DNA of 64,000 bases from Polytrichum commune. Lineage: Eukaryota > Streptophyta > Polytrichopsida > Polytrichales > Polytrichaceae. Both the position numbers and the translations under genes were made by a program. The notes beneath the pieces were generated by a model. That model saw only the letters and a list, made by a program, of their open reading frames with translations. It did not search any database and was not told the origin of the DNA. Location of the stretch: NCBI GenBank assembly GCA_950295325.1, contig OX485804.1:19840001-19904000 (forward strand), written 5' to 3'. Position 1 is the stretch's first letter, and each line of letters begins with the position of its first letter. Below are positions 11,174 through 22,609 of the stretch, one piece after another.

Positions 11174-12770
11174 GCTATGCAGAAATTAAGCACATCTACG
11201 ATGAGGAATTTGACACTAATGTGGGCTACACCAACTGCACTAGGACTTTTTATCCTATCTATAAATCTTGTTGTTTTCTAAGGGCAACTTTTAATCAACT
11301 ATAGGACAACATAATGCAAGAAGAAGTGTTACATTTCGTTTTGGTTCAAGAAACTCTTGTAGCCCTTGGAAAGAAGAATAACAAAGTGTAATTTCAAAAA
11401 ACACTGTGAGGATAATATAGAATTCAACGTCTTTTGAAACTATTATAGGTTAATTCCTAACACATGTGGTGAGGGCAAGCCACCTTGAGGTTGTGGAGGT
11501 TTATATTGAAATTATTGAAACCCCTTATATAATTATATGAGGTGTTCTTTTATTTGATTGGTATCCAAGGTTGTTGTATAAGAAAGGGGGGGGGGGGTAA
11601 CACGGACGACTCGTCAATTTCATGCCTTTAGCAACAAAAAAAAGTTTTTAAATCTACTTTTGACCCAACTTTTTATGTATGTACTCTATCAAGATCATCC
11701 ATTTTTTTGTAATGTGATTCCATTTTACAACGTGCAAACAAAGCCCGAGTCTACGATATTTTAATGTCGTTGTCCCATGTCTACAACATGAGAGTTACGT
11801 ACTTGAGATTTTGAATGTTGGATGAATGTGAAAATTGTCTCTTCTAGTTAGCAATTGCGAAAAATAAAGACTGTTATTTCGATTTCAAAATTGAAGTTGA
11901 GATTCAAAAGTTATCCCCAAAGTTATAGGAGGTGAAAGGAACCTTTGTCCTTTTGTGAGTAGTCACATAAGTCTTCCCAATCGAGTTCACAATTGAGCCT
12001 AGAGAAAGAGGACCAAATTTGCTTTGACCTCCTACAACTTTTGCGTCCTAACCCCCCATTTTAAAACTAAGAATGACAACGTACATGACTCACAATTGCT
12101 AATTGAATGAGGTAGTTTCCATTTTGATCCAGTGGCCAGACTTGTTTGTGGAGTTGGAAGTGCCACAACAGGGCCATATGCCTTGGGTACTTTGCACACA
12201 ACATCTCAAGATTTTCATCATGAAGTAAAAGAAAATATACATAGGCCGTTGTGTCCTAGTTGGCTTCATTTGTTTGGGGAGCCCCATATACATTTAGAAC
12301 TCAAATCGCAACACATACGAAAGCAAGGCATGAGAAGTGGCATGGAAGCTAGTGGTAAAGCTTAACAAATTGGGATTAAAAAAACAAATCGTAATTGATC
12401 GTCATCCAAGAGCAACCATGGTCATTGAAACTAGCGAAGGATGGGATGGAAAATCAAAATCATCGATGCTCGTTTTCCATATTGGACACATCTATACTCT
12501 ACCTTGCATCATAGAGCGCGATCTCATTTCAAAATCGGGGTGCAAAATTCCACGTAAGGGTCCCGACGAATGAGATAACAACACGTGTCAAATTTCTTCC
12601 AACGTTTAATTAATTTATGTTGCATCACGTAGTAGACGACTACATGCCTTCGCATACGATTCTAGGCATGACATTACTCATAATCTCCACATTCTATATA
12701 TCCATGAGCTTTGAGTAAGTGGATGACTCGACACTCCAACAATGAAGCATCCAATCTCATGTCGCCGGTT
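11174..12770. other. AT-rich intergenic DNA, no gene seen
   Basis: It contains a G12 run at 11586-11597. Short frames around 12100-12570 on both strands overlap each other and show no domain motif, so none is called. Confidence 0.4.
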
Positions 12771-12774
12771 ATCA

Positions 12775-13300
12775 TCTAAGGTAGAGGGTGCTTAAACCAA
12801 CACTTTGAGCTATTGCACATACATATGGTTATGTGGTTGATATATCAAATATATTCTATATTAGCCTTTGGGCTAAACATAGGTATCAAGAAAGAAAGAA
12901 AAAATATTTTTAGTCTCAATTGAATATTTGATGAATATTCAAAGTCAAAACTACTAGCTTCCTTAAACCCATTCATAGGCCCCGTGTATGGCAACCTTGC
13001 ATATGATGATGAGGACCCCCACCTTCATTGCCTAGAACCAACACAACATAGTTGGGCACTAGACCCAAGCTACATCAAAGCCCAAGTAGTAATGGTTTGC
13101 AAAGCCACACGGCTACCTCCATGATCCCACTCGGTTCACTTGCAAAACCATCACCTTGCATCCCGGGAACCGACCCCCTTGCATCCCAGGAAATGACCTT
13201 TTTGTGCCCTGTGGGCTTACCTCCTTGGCGTTGTGAATAGAATGGCTAGAATGGCATTGACAAGCCACCCTAATCCCACCTTGAACCATCCCGAGATAGA
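12775..13300. repeat. Copy 1 of a 0.5-kb repeat, inverted relative to 32480-33030
   Basis: It starts with AGGTAGAGGGTGCTT..CCAACACTTTGAGC and passes CAACACAACATAGTTGGG and ACTAGACCCAAGC. Its reverse complement is found at 32480-33030 with the same block order. A third, rearranged copy lies at 29290-29670. Confidence 0.75.
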
Positions 13301-13849
13301 GTGGAGCCCGTTACCTACCCTACATGGAGGTCCCGGAGGCCGCTACGAGGTGGCACCACCACTAATGACACCTTAAACCATCACTCCATGGACCCAGACA
13401 CTCCTACACCTCTGGGTACGGTTCAAGGTTGTAAAATGTTAGCGATTGGGAGGCGTTTATAGGTGTTGGTTTTAGCACAATCTACCTTAATCCATGTGTG
13501 CATTCTTTGAGCGATCGTGACCGTCGAAACTAATGAAGGATGCGGTTGACGATCACGATCATCAAACCCTAGTTTGCACCATGGAGGGTTGTCTCGTTCA
13601 ACACTTGAAGTGCCGATTTCCACACAAGTCCCGACAAATGGGATAACGACAACACACACGTACCCAAATTTTCTTCTTCTTTCTTTCCCATCAACTCTTA
13701 TTTTGTTTTTATGTTGCATCACATACTAGACAACTACGGTTCCTTAATCGTTACATGTGACTTGCACACACCTCACACAAAGTAGCTGGAAAGAGTTGCA
13801 CAAGGACTCTGTCATGGCACGGAGACAACAAGGATGACACCCAAATCAA

Positions 13850-14070
13850 TGAACGAATGAACCGACCACCAGTTGACATTGAAAAAGTGACCCTTTGACG
13901 TTCAATATTCTCAAGGAAAGTTACCGATTGTTCTCGAGGAATCGATGGAATATGCCTCAAATCGATAAAGAAAACCTTGGAAGATGTCAACAACATGTAA
14001 CCGGTTAGACTTGGAAACACTAGGATCTTGACCAATTATGCCCAAAGATCTCTCCGGACACTGCATCGTA
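13850..14070 (+). repeat. Dispersed repeat family B, copy 2
   Basis: It holds the family core: AGTTACCGATTGTTCTC.AGGAATCGATGGAATATGCCTC, then CATGTAACCGGTTAGACTTGG and TTATGCCCAAAGATCTC. It ends in CGGACACTGCA. Confidence 0.7.
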
Positions 14071-14079
14071 AACCACACA

Positions 14080-15560
14080 TCAACATATCCTTTTGTAAAT
14101 GTCTGTAAAGAAACGTTCTATATTCTTCTGTCATCGTAAGAAATGCATTCATGTCAATTGATAGTACTACTTCTTTTCAATAGCCATGAACACTCACATT
14201 TCACGATTGTCAGTAACAATGTCGTGGGCTGTCTAAATGTACAAGGATTTGGGCGAACCGGCCCATACGCTCGTTCTTTGTTGGATGTCTAAACCCTCAT
14301 CTCCAAGGAACCAATGTACATGTTGGTTCGCCCCAGCCTATATACAATGCGACCTTCAATACCTACAAGTATCACAATCTTAAAGCAGGTTTGACAGTAA
14401 TTGCAAAAGTATTGTATTGTGGAAGTTTTTGATGCATAAGGTAGATGGGTCTTGGATGGTTAAATATTTCCACTTCTCCTAGGATATGAAACACGCGATT
14501 AGTACTATAGTTAGTGTAGAGCATAAGTTTAGGCTATAGTGTGAATAAGATTTTGATTTCTTGCTTCTGGGAATGAAGATGAAATTGGCAAACTATAATT
14601 GGATGAGCAGTGGTTGTATGCGGTTTATAGCAAGCAGTAGGCATGTGGGAAAAGTTACAACCGTCTATCAAAGGCAAGGATAAAGAGAGAATTGCGTGAG
14701 ATGGCAATCATGCCATTTCCAACGAATGTTTTCTAGCAATAGGTTGCATAGTGAGAGATACTATAGGTAGGTTACAAAGGCCGGCAAGAGGCTTGATCAT
14801 TGAATGATAGTTGTGATACTAGTCGAGTGCACAAGATGTGTGATAGCATTAATTATTGCATGTGATAGGGGTGATGGTGAGACATTGCAATGTCGGAAAC
14901 CTTAGACTATTGCCCATAAACTACGTGCGGTTTCTTAGTTGACTATGAATGGAGTGCAATATGGTGGTGCAGTAAATGTTTGTGGATCTAATATATGTAA
15001 CTAGAATCTCAAAGTGATGATCAAACAACGTAGAGAGAAAGAGGAAATACATAAGTATGTGTATGCTTGGAATGAAACGATAAAAGAAAGTGAACAAAAG
15101 TTATCGTAAGAAGTAATGAAGAACATTAAGTGAGTACACTTTAATGGGACTTGAACTCAAATTAAGTGCACAAGATTAATGAAATATGAAGTAAGAGAGA
15201 GAGAGAGAGAGAGAGAGTTATGGTCTACTGGACTTTGCGTCAAACCCATCTCCAAGAGGTGGGCATGACGCCATTCCGATTGACCACGTCTACGGGTGGG
15301 TCACTTAGTGCAGTTTGCAAGTAACATGTGGCATAACATAGAGAGGATTGAATTCATTTGAAATTAAAAACTATAGAGGAATTCAAAATAATGAAGGGTT
15401 CTTTTAAAGTAGACAATCCCATTCTAAGTAAAGTAGCTAGGTATAAAATGTGGGCCATTACTTTTTAGTAGAACTAATATAGGGGTTGAAGTTCAGGATC
15501 TTGGGGTTTATGTTTAGTATAATGTGTTTATAAGCATGCACTAAGCCAACTACATCATTT
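14080..15560. other. Intergenic DNA, no gene seen
   Basis: The first 50 bases of repeat family A recur near 14465-14520 (CCACTTCTCCTAGGATATG). An (AG)12 microsatellite lies at 15194-15217. No open frame of interest. Confidence 0.45.
15194..15217. repeat. (AG)12 microsatellite
   Basis: Uninterrupted AG dinucleotide run. Confidence 0.95.
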
Positions 15561-15574
15561 ATGGTATTCAATGT

Positions 15575-15780
15575 GTCACTATTACTTGGAGTCATGTTGC
15601 GCTATAACTTTTTACTATGCATCTCGTTTTTACCACCAAAGGCCAAATTGGTTGTTTGGACACTATGTAACATTAGCATCTTTACTTGGTAATAATTTAT
15701 ATTAACAATATATTAACAATACAATCTTAAAGCAATACGTAACTCCGAATAGTGAGTTATACTAAATATCATAAACGGTG
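15575..15780. mobile_element. MITE-like element, same family as 9048-9245
   Basis: The left end has GTGTCACTATTACTTGGAG and TTGCGCTATAACTTTTTA. The right end has AAAGCAATACGTAACTCCG followed by GAGTTATACTAA, an imperfect inverted match. A near-identical internal block TGGTTGTTTGGACA is found in the reverse orientation at 48340. Confidence 0.5.
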
Positions 15781-15789
15781 TAATGCCAA

Positions 15790-17800
15790 TAAAGTTGAAA
15801 ATGCTACTAACATTTTGTCTAGAGCAGATGAGGGTTCATGGTGAGTTGGGAAAGTGCAAGCCATGAAGTGGTGTAATGGTCTTACATTTGGGATACTAAG
15901 ATAGTTGGTCGACCGGTTGGCCCAAGTCAAAGAATCTAGGAGGTGAAATCCTCACAATCCACGTATTGAGATAATGTTGCAATATTACAACAACATTCAG
16001 GTTGTGACAAATTCAAATATGACCACATGGATAGCAAATGGATTGTTGTGAATTGCGTTAATTCTATTGTGACCATGAGCTACACTGCTACCAACGAACT
16101 GTACACACTCGATAGGTCCGATGTGGAGGAGTTAGAAAAGTTTGCGACCGAGAGAAATGCATAGGGTTTATGTACAAGGTTTGTGCTCATACGCAAACTC
16201 CTACAGAGCGGGTGTTGTGTTTTTTACCACGCAAAATTTTATTTTTTAAAACTTTGGTGAGTGCACTTGCACTTTTGTAATGCATATGGTGTATGATATT
16301 TTAGTTGTTGATATGATTGTGTGTGATATGCAAGTGTGCCGTGGTTGTGTTTTGTCTGCAGTCCCAATGAAGATCATGACTTCAAGAACCATGTTTGCAA
16401 ATAATATGTATGGACATGGATTACTTTTATTACTTAAAAGGAATATAGGCTACAATAAATTCATGGGAAATATACGTAATGCTAGGGTGCAACAAATAGG
16501 TTGTTTTAGAAAGAAAGAAAAACAAGTAATTACATGGAACCTTTAATTCATGCCTTGGAGGTAAATGGCCCCTAAGCAAACATCCCTCCGCTGCAAGTGG
16601 TGCACAAAAATCTTATACAGTGACCCACCCGTAACCATGTTAGTAAAACTGTTGGTACGACATTTGGATGAAAGTTGTGGGCCCTCATAGTGACATGGTC
16701 ACGGACCTTGGTCCATGTCTGAAGTGGCCCTGAAACTAATTTGAAAGAGACAAGGAGAGCAAGAGTGAAAGAATCCAAACTTGTGAGATTCTAATAGCAA
16801 GGTCACAATTGTAGAGGTAAGGATGAAGGCAACCAATTGGAGTCTAGAGAACAAAGAGCTCAAAGACCAACACAATGTTCACCATGATGACAAAAATCAA
16901 GAAGAAACCAAAGAGCTTGTGAGAGGTGAGGTGAAGGAGAGATAGAGCATGCCAATATCTTGAAAGAGGTGAGGTAAGAGAGAAGGCCATTAGCTTGAGC
17001 CATAATGGAAGGATGAAGAGGTTGTTATGTGAGACATAGGAGTCATACTCATGATGAGTGACTTGTCCCGTCAAAGTACAAAGTTGTAAGATGAGAGCTT
17101 TAGGAGGCTAGGGTTATGAGTAGTCTAGGTAAATATGCCATAGCCCCAGAGCCAAAAGGTCGATTTCACAATTACAATCAGATGTCATGTTTATTTTAAC
17201 GACGTGATGAAGAGTAGGCTAGTCAAGCTTTATGCTAATCAATAATATAGTTTTTTTGTAGGTTTACCTTGGGTGCTTCTGATGATTGCAATTCAAGATG
17301 CTATACGTGTATGATGATGCATGAATGAGATAAATTCATGAGAGGAAGACAAAAATGAAGAATTGATCCTTCAAATAAAACGTACTTTGGGGCATTGGAA
17401 TACCATGCCCATTGCTAACCAAATCAATTAGGATAATTCTCAAATGTAATAATAATAATCATAAAAATAATAACCATGATAAGCACTTAAAGTGATGGTT
17501 TTAGCACCACCTAAACACGCACCAATAAAACGTAGAGCATGCTAAAACCGGCACCTTGAAAAACTCATCCTATAAGTATCTAATTGATGTCGAAATACCC
17601 ATCACCTTGACAACAAATTCCCGTGTTGGTTTTGGTCATCGGCCAAGAAAACCTTTGACTCCTTAAGTTCTTTGCATACAAGATTACTCAACCATGTGAC
17701 TGACTTTGATTTCTACATCTAGCACCTAAAAAAGGCCTCCGCTATCTTACCTTCAAAGGAACTAATCTTGAACAATGCGAAGAAACAAACTCTAGTATGC
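15790..17800. other. Intergenic DNA, no gene seen
   Basis: Only short, motif-free frames are present. Near 16690-16735 a TGGTCACGGACC..AAGTGGCCC stretch resembles one end of the repeat family at 18600-19098, so a decayed copy may be present. Confidence 0.4.
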
Positions 17801-17807
17801 ATCTTAC

Positions 17808-18340
17808 GAAAAGAAAAGAAAAGATAACGCCCGTATTATTCATACCGGCGTGAATGTGAGCCCGTTAACCCTATATTGATCTCGGGAATCCGAGATGCAA
17901 TATTGGGTGTTATGCCTCCTGTGGGAGGTGGGCTATGGTGTAGTGCAAGTTAGTTTCCATCTTACGAACAATGAATAACACGTATATGAACCGTGTTTTC
18001 CACTGACTCGCATCGGAATGAACGACACATCATGTGAATGAAATGACTTTGATTTTCAGCAGGGTCGTGACCCAAAGGAACTGAGAATGTTATGTACGGA
18101 GTTCAAAAAATAAGACAAACAAACGGCGATGCATTTTGGAGTTCACTTGCGACCAGTGATGAGAAAACGCACGAATGTTTCGTCAACTTCTTCGTCGTAA
18201 TATAAGTTATACACTCGACGCTTCTCCCAAGGAGGCATAAAACCTCATGCTACAACATGGCCTGCTGTGTTAAGCATTTGGACAGCAGGCTCACATTCAT
18301 GCCGGTATCATATACATGCGTTATTTTTTCTTTTCTTTTT
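17808..18340. mobile_element. Inverted-repeat element of about 530 bp
   Basis: The left end reads GAAAAGAAAAGA..TAACGC, then ACCGGCGTGAATGTGAGCC. The right end carries the reverse complement: GGCTCACATTCATGCCGGT, then GCGTTATTTTTTCTTTTC. The inverted similarity continues inward for about 100 bases per side, including ATGCCTCC..GGGAG. No coding potential. Confidence 0.65.
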
Positions 18341-18599
18341 CCTTTCTACACTCGATGCTCAAAGTGGCGGTTTAGCCCCATCTAAAACTCCACATGAAAC
18401 CATCGACTTCCACACACGTTGCCAAAGCTGACGTCCACCACTTCGCATGCCTTCACGAATCGTGTAGGCAGGCAATACATGCAGTGGATATTTTAGGGAC
18501 GAGGGTCCGGGGTCGCATCCACAAAAGCCTATTTAAGTTAGCAACTGTGGATTAGGACAACTTAAGTTAATCGGACCACTAAATTGACGTACTTAATTA

Positions 18600-19098
18600 G
18601 GGCCACTTCACACACGAGCCAAGAGCCGTGATCATGAAATTGTGAGAGCCCAAAAGGAAAGTGTGTGTCCAAAGGCTGTCCCAACACACCCTTCCAAAAT
18701 CACGTAGTTTGGTCACGGACCCTCAAGTGTAGTGTGACCGGACCCTCAACCAAATGCTATTTTGATGAATTTATGTTCATGCGGATCTTCACACACGATA
18801 AAACAGAATGAATCAATGGTTGTGAGCGTTCGGTTGGGCCATGGTCTCCCGATGGTTTTGTGTTAGGCCTACCTCCAGGAGATGGTTTTTGAAAACAGTC
18901 CAAGTGACCATGAAACATGATCCATTCGATGCCATGTAAGAATCCATGTAGGCTTTACGTTCCATCTTGCATTCACATGCTCCGTTGGTCCCTCAAGCGT
19001 AGTGTGAAGTGAACTTGGACAAGGTCTGCCTTCTCGACCAATGAGAGTGCTGGAAGTGTATTGGTCACGGGCTCTCAGTCTCGTGTGTGAAGTGGCCC
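18600..19098. mobile_element. 499-bp TIR element (GGGCCACTTCACACACGAG family) with a 7-bp target duplication
   Basis: The left terminus GGGCCACTTCACACACGAG is the reverse complement of the right terminus CTCGTGTGTGAAGTGGCCC, apart from one base. The element is flanked by TTAATTA at 18593-18599 and 19099-19105, a perfect direct duplication. Non-autonomous. Related copies are at 38985-39494 and 39699-40197, with a decayed one at about 40649-40995. Confidence 0.85.
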
Positions 19099-19628
19099 TT
19101 AATTACAGTTATAATACCACCTCCACATGCAGGCAGGCTCTGTGGGTCCAGTGGTCTAAGCAGCTTTATCTGCATAGTATTGCATGGCGAAGGGATGGAA
19201 TCGACGGGTGTGTGATAAGTACACCAAAATATTGTATTTAGTGCAGGCCTCATTCAATTAGGCGTTTGCATGCATCGAATATATTAGCTTAATGTATGCG
19301 CGATGTGCTCCTGGGGCACCTAATATAGGCGGTTTTTTTCTTTCAAGAAATGGTTGGAAAGTGCTCGGAATTGGACCACTGGAGTGTGTTTCATATGGTG
19401 TTGTGTGTGGGGTGTTCTATTGTGTTGATAGTAAGAAGGCTCTGATCAGCAAAGATGACCGTCAGGTGTGTGAATGACGCAAACTCGTCGTCGAGACACG
19501 TCCTGAGCATTTTTGGAATGTTTTTTCTTCTTAATTTATGCATGCCACTCGTATTATTTTATGCGTTTTATGTGTCTATTTATAGAGGGACTCATTTAAT
19601 GAGACACGATTTAGTGTCATCATTTCTA

Positions 19629-20521
19629 ATGTCCCCTTTCCACCTGACTTTACCAAATAACCAAAGTCTTTCCTACATACCAGGTAAAGCTCCCTCGGTT
19701 ATAGCGGAGGCATTTGGCTATCCCAATGCACCTACAAGACTATGCTTGTAATGCACCATTTCTAATGCCACCTTCCCACCTGACTTTACTAAATAACCAA
19801 AGTCTTTCTTAAAAACCGGGTAAAGCCCCCTCGGTTATAGCGTACGCGGGCTCTATGATCGGGGAGAACCAGCAGTTAGTTACAGATGAACCAGTTGAGT
19901 TTGAGAAATAACCGGTTGAAGTTCAAGACTGCAAGAACAATTACCGATCATTTTAGCGAAATTTATAGAACATACCCCAATTTAATCAAGGAAAACCAAA
20001 GGATGTCAACACGTAACCGGTTGGACTTGCAAACACTAGGATCTCAACCGATTATGCCCGAAAATCTCCCCGATCACTGGGCGGGCTATCCCTATGCACC
20101 TACAAGAACTTGCTCGGAGAGTTTCGAGTAGGGTTTAGTTGAGTAGTTTTAACACATGTTCGTTGTTTCATCTACTAAGCCATGGAATGTTGCATAGTTT
20201 TTGTCCCATCCCCAAATGCCTCACTGCTCATTTATCTTACCATCGGTTTTTGTTAATGCAGCTCCTCATGTCCTTATAGCTGAGACTAAAAAGCAACCAA
20301 TCACAAGGGCGGGAGGCGACACTTTTAAAGGTCCTACATTCTTGTCTCATATGTTCAGGTACCGATGGGAGGGTCGGTGCTTGAGGCTTAAAACCTCCGC
20401 TTCTAAACCATGCCACATCATTTGTCAACCATGCTCGGCAGTAAATAATGTCGATGCTGTGAAGGCCGTGTTTTTAGAACCAACTTTTAGGCTTAGCTAA
20501 AGTCAGGTGGGGAGGGGGCAT
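19629..20521. mobile_element. TIR element (ATGYCCCCTTYCCACCTGACTTTA family) with nested repeats
   Basis: The left terminus ATGTCCCCTTTCCACCTGAC is matched in inverted orientation by GTCAGGTGGGGAGGGGGCAT at 20502-20521. A second family member spans 33342-33841. This copy is longer because its left part is directly duplicated (19629-19711 and about 19757-19844) and a family B repeat is inserted at about 19866-20080. Confidence 0.75.
19866..20080 (+). repeat. Dispersed repeat family B, copy 3 (nested)
   Basis: It begins AGCAGTTAGTTACAGATGAAC and ends TTATGCCCGAAAATCTCCCC..CACTG. It sits inside the element at 19629-20521. Confidence 0.75.
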
Positions 20522-20524
20522 AAC

Positions 20525-20625
20525 TAGTTTTTTTTCCCGTCAAGTAGATAGAAGATTTCACAGTGGAAATCGAACCGCCAATCACTCCATTCCTACCTCC
20601 CCACTATCACCCGGTCATCTCAAAC
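20525..20625 (-). mobile_element. tRNA-derived SINE-like segment
   Basis: On the minus strand, GGGTGATAGTGGGGAGG resembles a tRNA A box, and GGCGGTTCGATTTCC, about 30 bases on, is a good B box. A second copy at 28735-28850 has the same order with GGCGGTTCAATTCCC. The cloverleaf is not intact, so this is a SINE head or a tRNA relic, not a working tRNA gene. Confidence 0.55.
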
Positions 20626-20640
20626 GCAGGAAAAACTATT

Positions 20641-20787
20641 GTAAAGTGCTTCCTGGTTCACCTTTTTGGATGGCAAAATACAAATGCCACGTGGCATCTG
20701 AATGGTTCTCCACCAATCAAAGACTGCCACGTGGCAAACTCTCAAGAACAATGTATTTGTTGAAAGCCAAAGCAGGAAGCACTCTAC
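20641..20787. mobile_element. 147-bp MITE carrying two G-box palindromes
   Basis: The terminus GTAAAGTGCTTCCTG is inverted at CAGGAAGCACTCTAC (one mismatch). Inside are two copies of the perfect palindrome GCCACGTGGC at 20686-20695 and 20726-20735, placed symmetrically. The G-box core CACGTG is bound by bZIP and bHLH factors in plants. Confidence 0.75.
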
Positions 20788-20799
20788 GGTAAGTTAGCC

Positions 20800-21490
20800 C
20801 TGCCTCTGCTCCTGCAGCCTGCCTCCTGGTTTATGTCGAATCCATTATGTAAGCCAGCAAGTTACCAGAAGTATGAGCCAAAAAGAAATCCCAATGTACA
20901 CCACTGTTCTGAAAAACAAGTGCTGCTGCAATGGTGACAGTTTAAAAAAATTGTTAAAAAAAATCACTTCAATTACAGGTACCTGTAAGCAAGATATCTC
21001 GCATAGAACTTCTTTGACTGGCGAGATGGATTCAAAGGCGTACTGTAATCACAGACAAACAGAAGTAGTTTCCTTCTGCTCACTGGATCTGTTGTAGTAG
21101 TAGTACTACCCTTCTCTTCCTCATATTTTGAACGTTCCCAAAGCTCCTGCATTATTTCGATTCTTCCACGGATCATTCAATTCTTCTACGGATCACTACC
21201 GGAATTGTGGTTCCTTACCATTGGTTTTCTTTCACTACACAAGTTTGGAGTTGATGAATACGAATGAGAAATTTATGATTGTAACGGATCATAAAACCAT
21301 CTAGCGTTAAGGAACTGTGATTCCTGCAACGGATGTGCAGCCTTGCCAGCGAATATAGTCGGAAGCATGTTGTATAATACATATTGTATGTAGACTGTAA
21401 TTTTCGAAGTTCAAAGACATTTTGGTAGTGGTGAATTTGTTCATTAGTACACTACCTCCATGAATGGATGACCAGTCACCAAATAAGGCA
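20800..21490. other. Intergenic DNA, no gene seen
   Basis: No repeat family and no open frame with motifs was recognised. Confidence 0.4.
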
Positions 21491-21499
21491 ATCGAGTAC

Positions 21500-21745
21500 G
21501 TCTTACATGTACACTTTTAGCTCTACACCCACTCCGCGTAGGATATAAACCATACAATTAGTGCAACATGATTTGTGCTTGTAATCATTTTCCTCGTAGT
21601 TTATGGAGTTCATGTGAATACTTCATTTATTATCGATGTGAAGATTCTCTTTCGTATTGAATGATCATATAGGTATGTTCTTAGATCCACACTAAACCGT
21701 GCACCCCTCGAATATAGCCTACATGTGTCCGTTTAAGATGGGCAA
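21500..21745 (+). repeat. Dispersed repeat family A, partial copy
   Basis: GTAGGATATAAACCATACAATTAGTGC and TTATCGATGTGAAGATTC match the 10863-11173 copy in order and orientation. Confidence 0.6.
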
Positions 21746-21954
21746 CCAAAGAAGGCCCGCTTACCTTAGTAATTGTTTCCCAAATACACAACTTGATTAG
21801 AGTTTCATGTTATTGGTTGACCACAAGAAATTATCTTTTCGATACACCACAAAGTTTATAAATAGACATGTATTTGTTTTTGATGAGAGATATGAAACAT
21901 GTGGCAAAGTCATCACTTGTCTCCATTCCCGAAATAGCAATAAAATGAAGCAAG

Positions 21955-22605
21955 TTAGGTATGGATTAAAGAACAAAGATCATAAAGACACATGTTTAAA
22001 AGAGATTGAACTATTTTCAAATTGTGTTAGCTACTCCACACTCAACGGTGAACACAATTGAGAAGACTTGTGTAGACAATGAAAGTATCAACAAGAAAAC
22101 GGTAGAACCGTGAGGCTCTGACCTTTACTATGCAATAGACTACAACTGTAGCTATCCACTTTGCTCATGCCGGTCCATGGCTATTTACTACACCTATAAC
22201 CAAACCTTTCTTGGATTTTGTGCACCTTCTTCTCAAATGTGGGTCAAAGACTGAAGCTACTCATTTATCACCTGAAGATTTTTAAATAAGTAATTAACAA
22301 CCGCCAAAATAACTAGAATTAACTAGAATTTTTTCAATACATTTTAGAGGCTCTCTCTCTCTCTCTCTCTAGTTAGCATCCACATTAAATAAACTGGACC
22401 AAAAATAACAGGAACAAGTACTGTCCAAGTGTGAACGCAAAGTGCTTAGGAAATTTGCTCTTGAAATAGAGAAGTTGAAGCATAATCTTTGCTCTACAAA
22501 CAGAGCCAACAAACATGCACTTATGATGACCATAAGTAAGTAAGAGGAGGTCCAAATTTTCAATATGATTATTGTGGATGCTTCATCATCAATCGCCACT
22601 GCAAC
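21955..22605 (+). repeat. Dispersed repeat family C, copy split by about 400 bp
   Basis: The first half lies at 21955-22095 (AAGAACAAAGATCATAAAG..CACATGTTTAAAAGAG) and the second at 22500-22605 (CCAACAAACATGCACTTATG..GCTTCATCATC). Relative to full copies at 9717 and 31030, unrelated sequence with a (CT)10 run separates the halves, consistent with an insertion. Confidence 0.55.
22351..22370. repeat. (CT)10 microsatellite
   Basis: Uninterrupted CT run. Confidence 0.95.
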
Positions 22606-22609
22606 ACGA

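Noticed and set aside
12132-12573. Retroelement protein fragment in overlapping frames
   Set aside because: No reverse transcriptase, protease, integrase or zinc-knuckle motif could be read in either strand.
19113-19220. Possible tRNA gene (TCCAGTGGTCTAAGCAGC followed by GGAATCGACGGG)
   Set aside because: The second block is a poor B box and no acceptor stem or anticodon arm could be paired.
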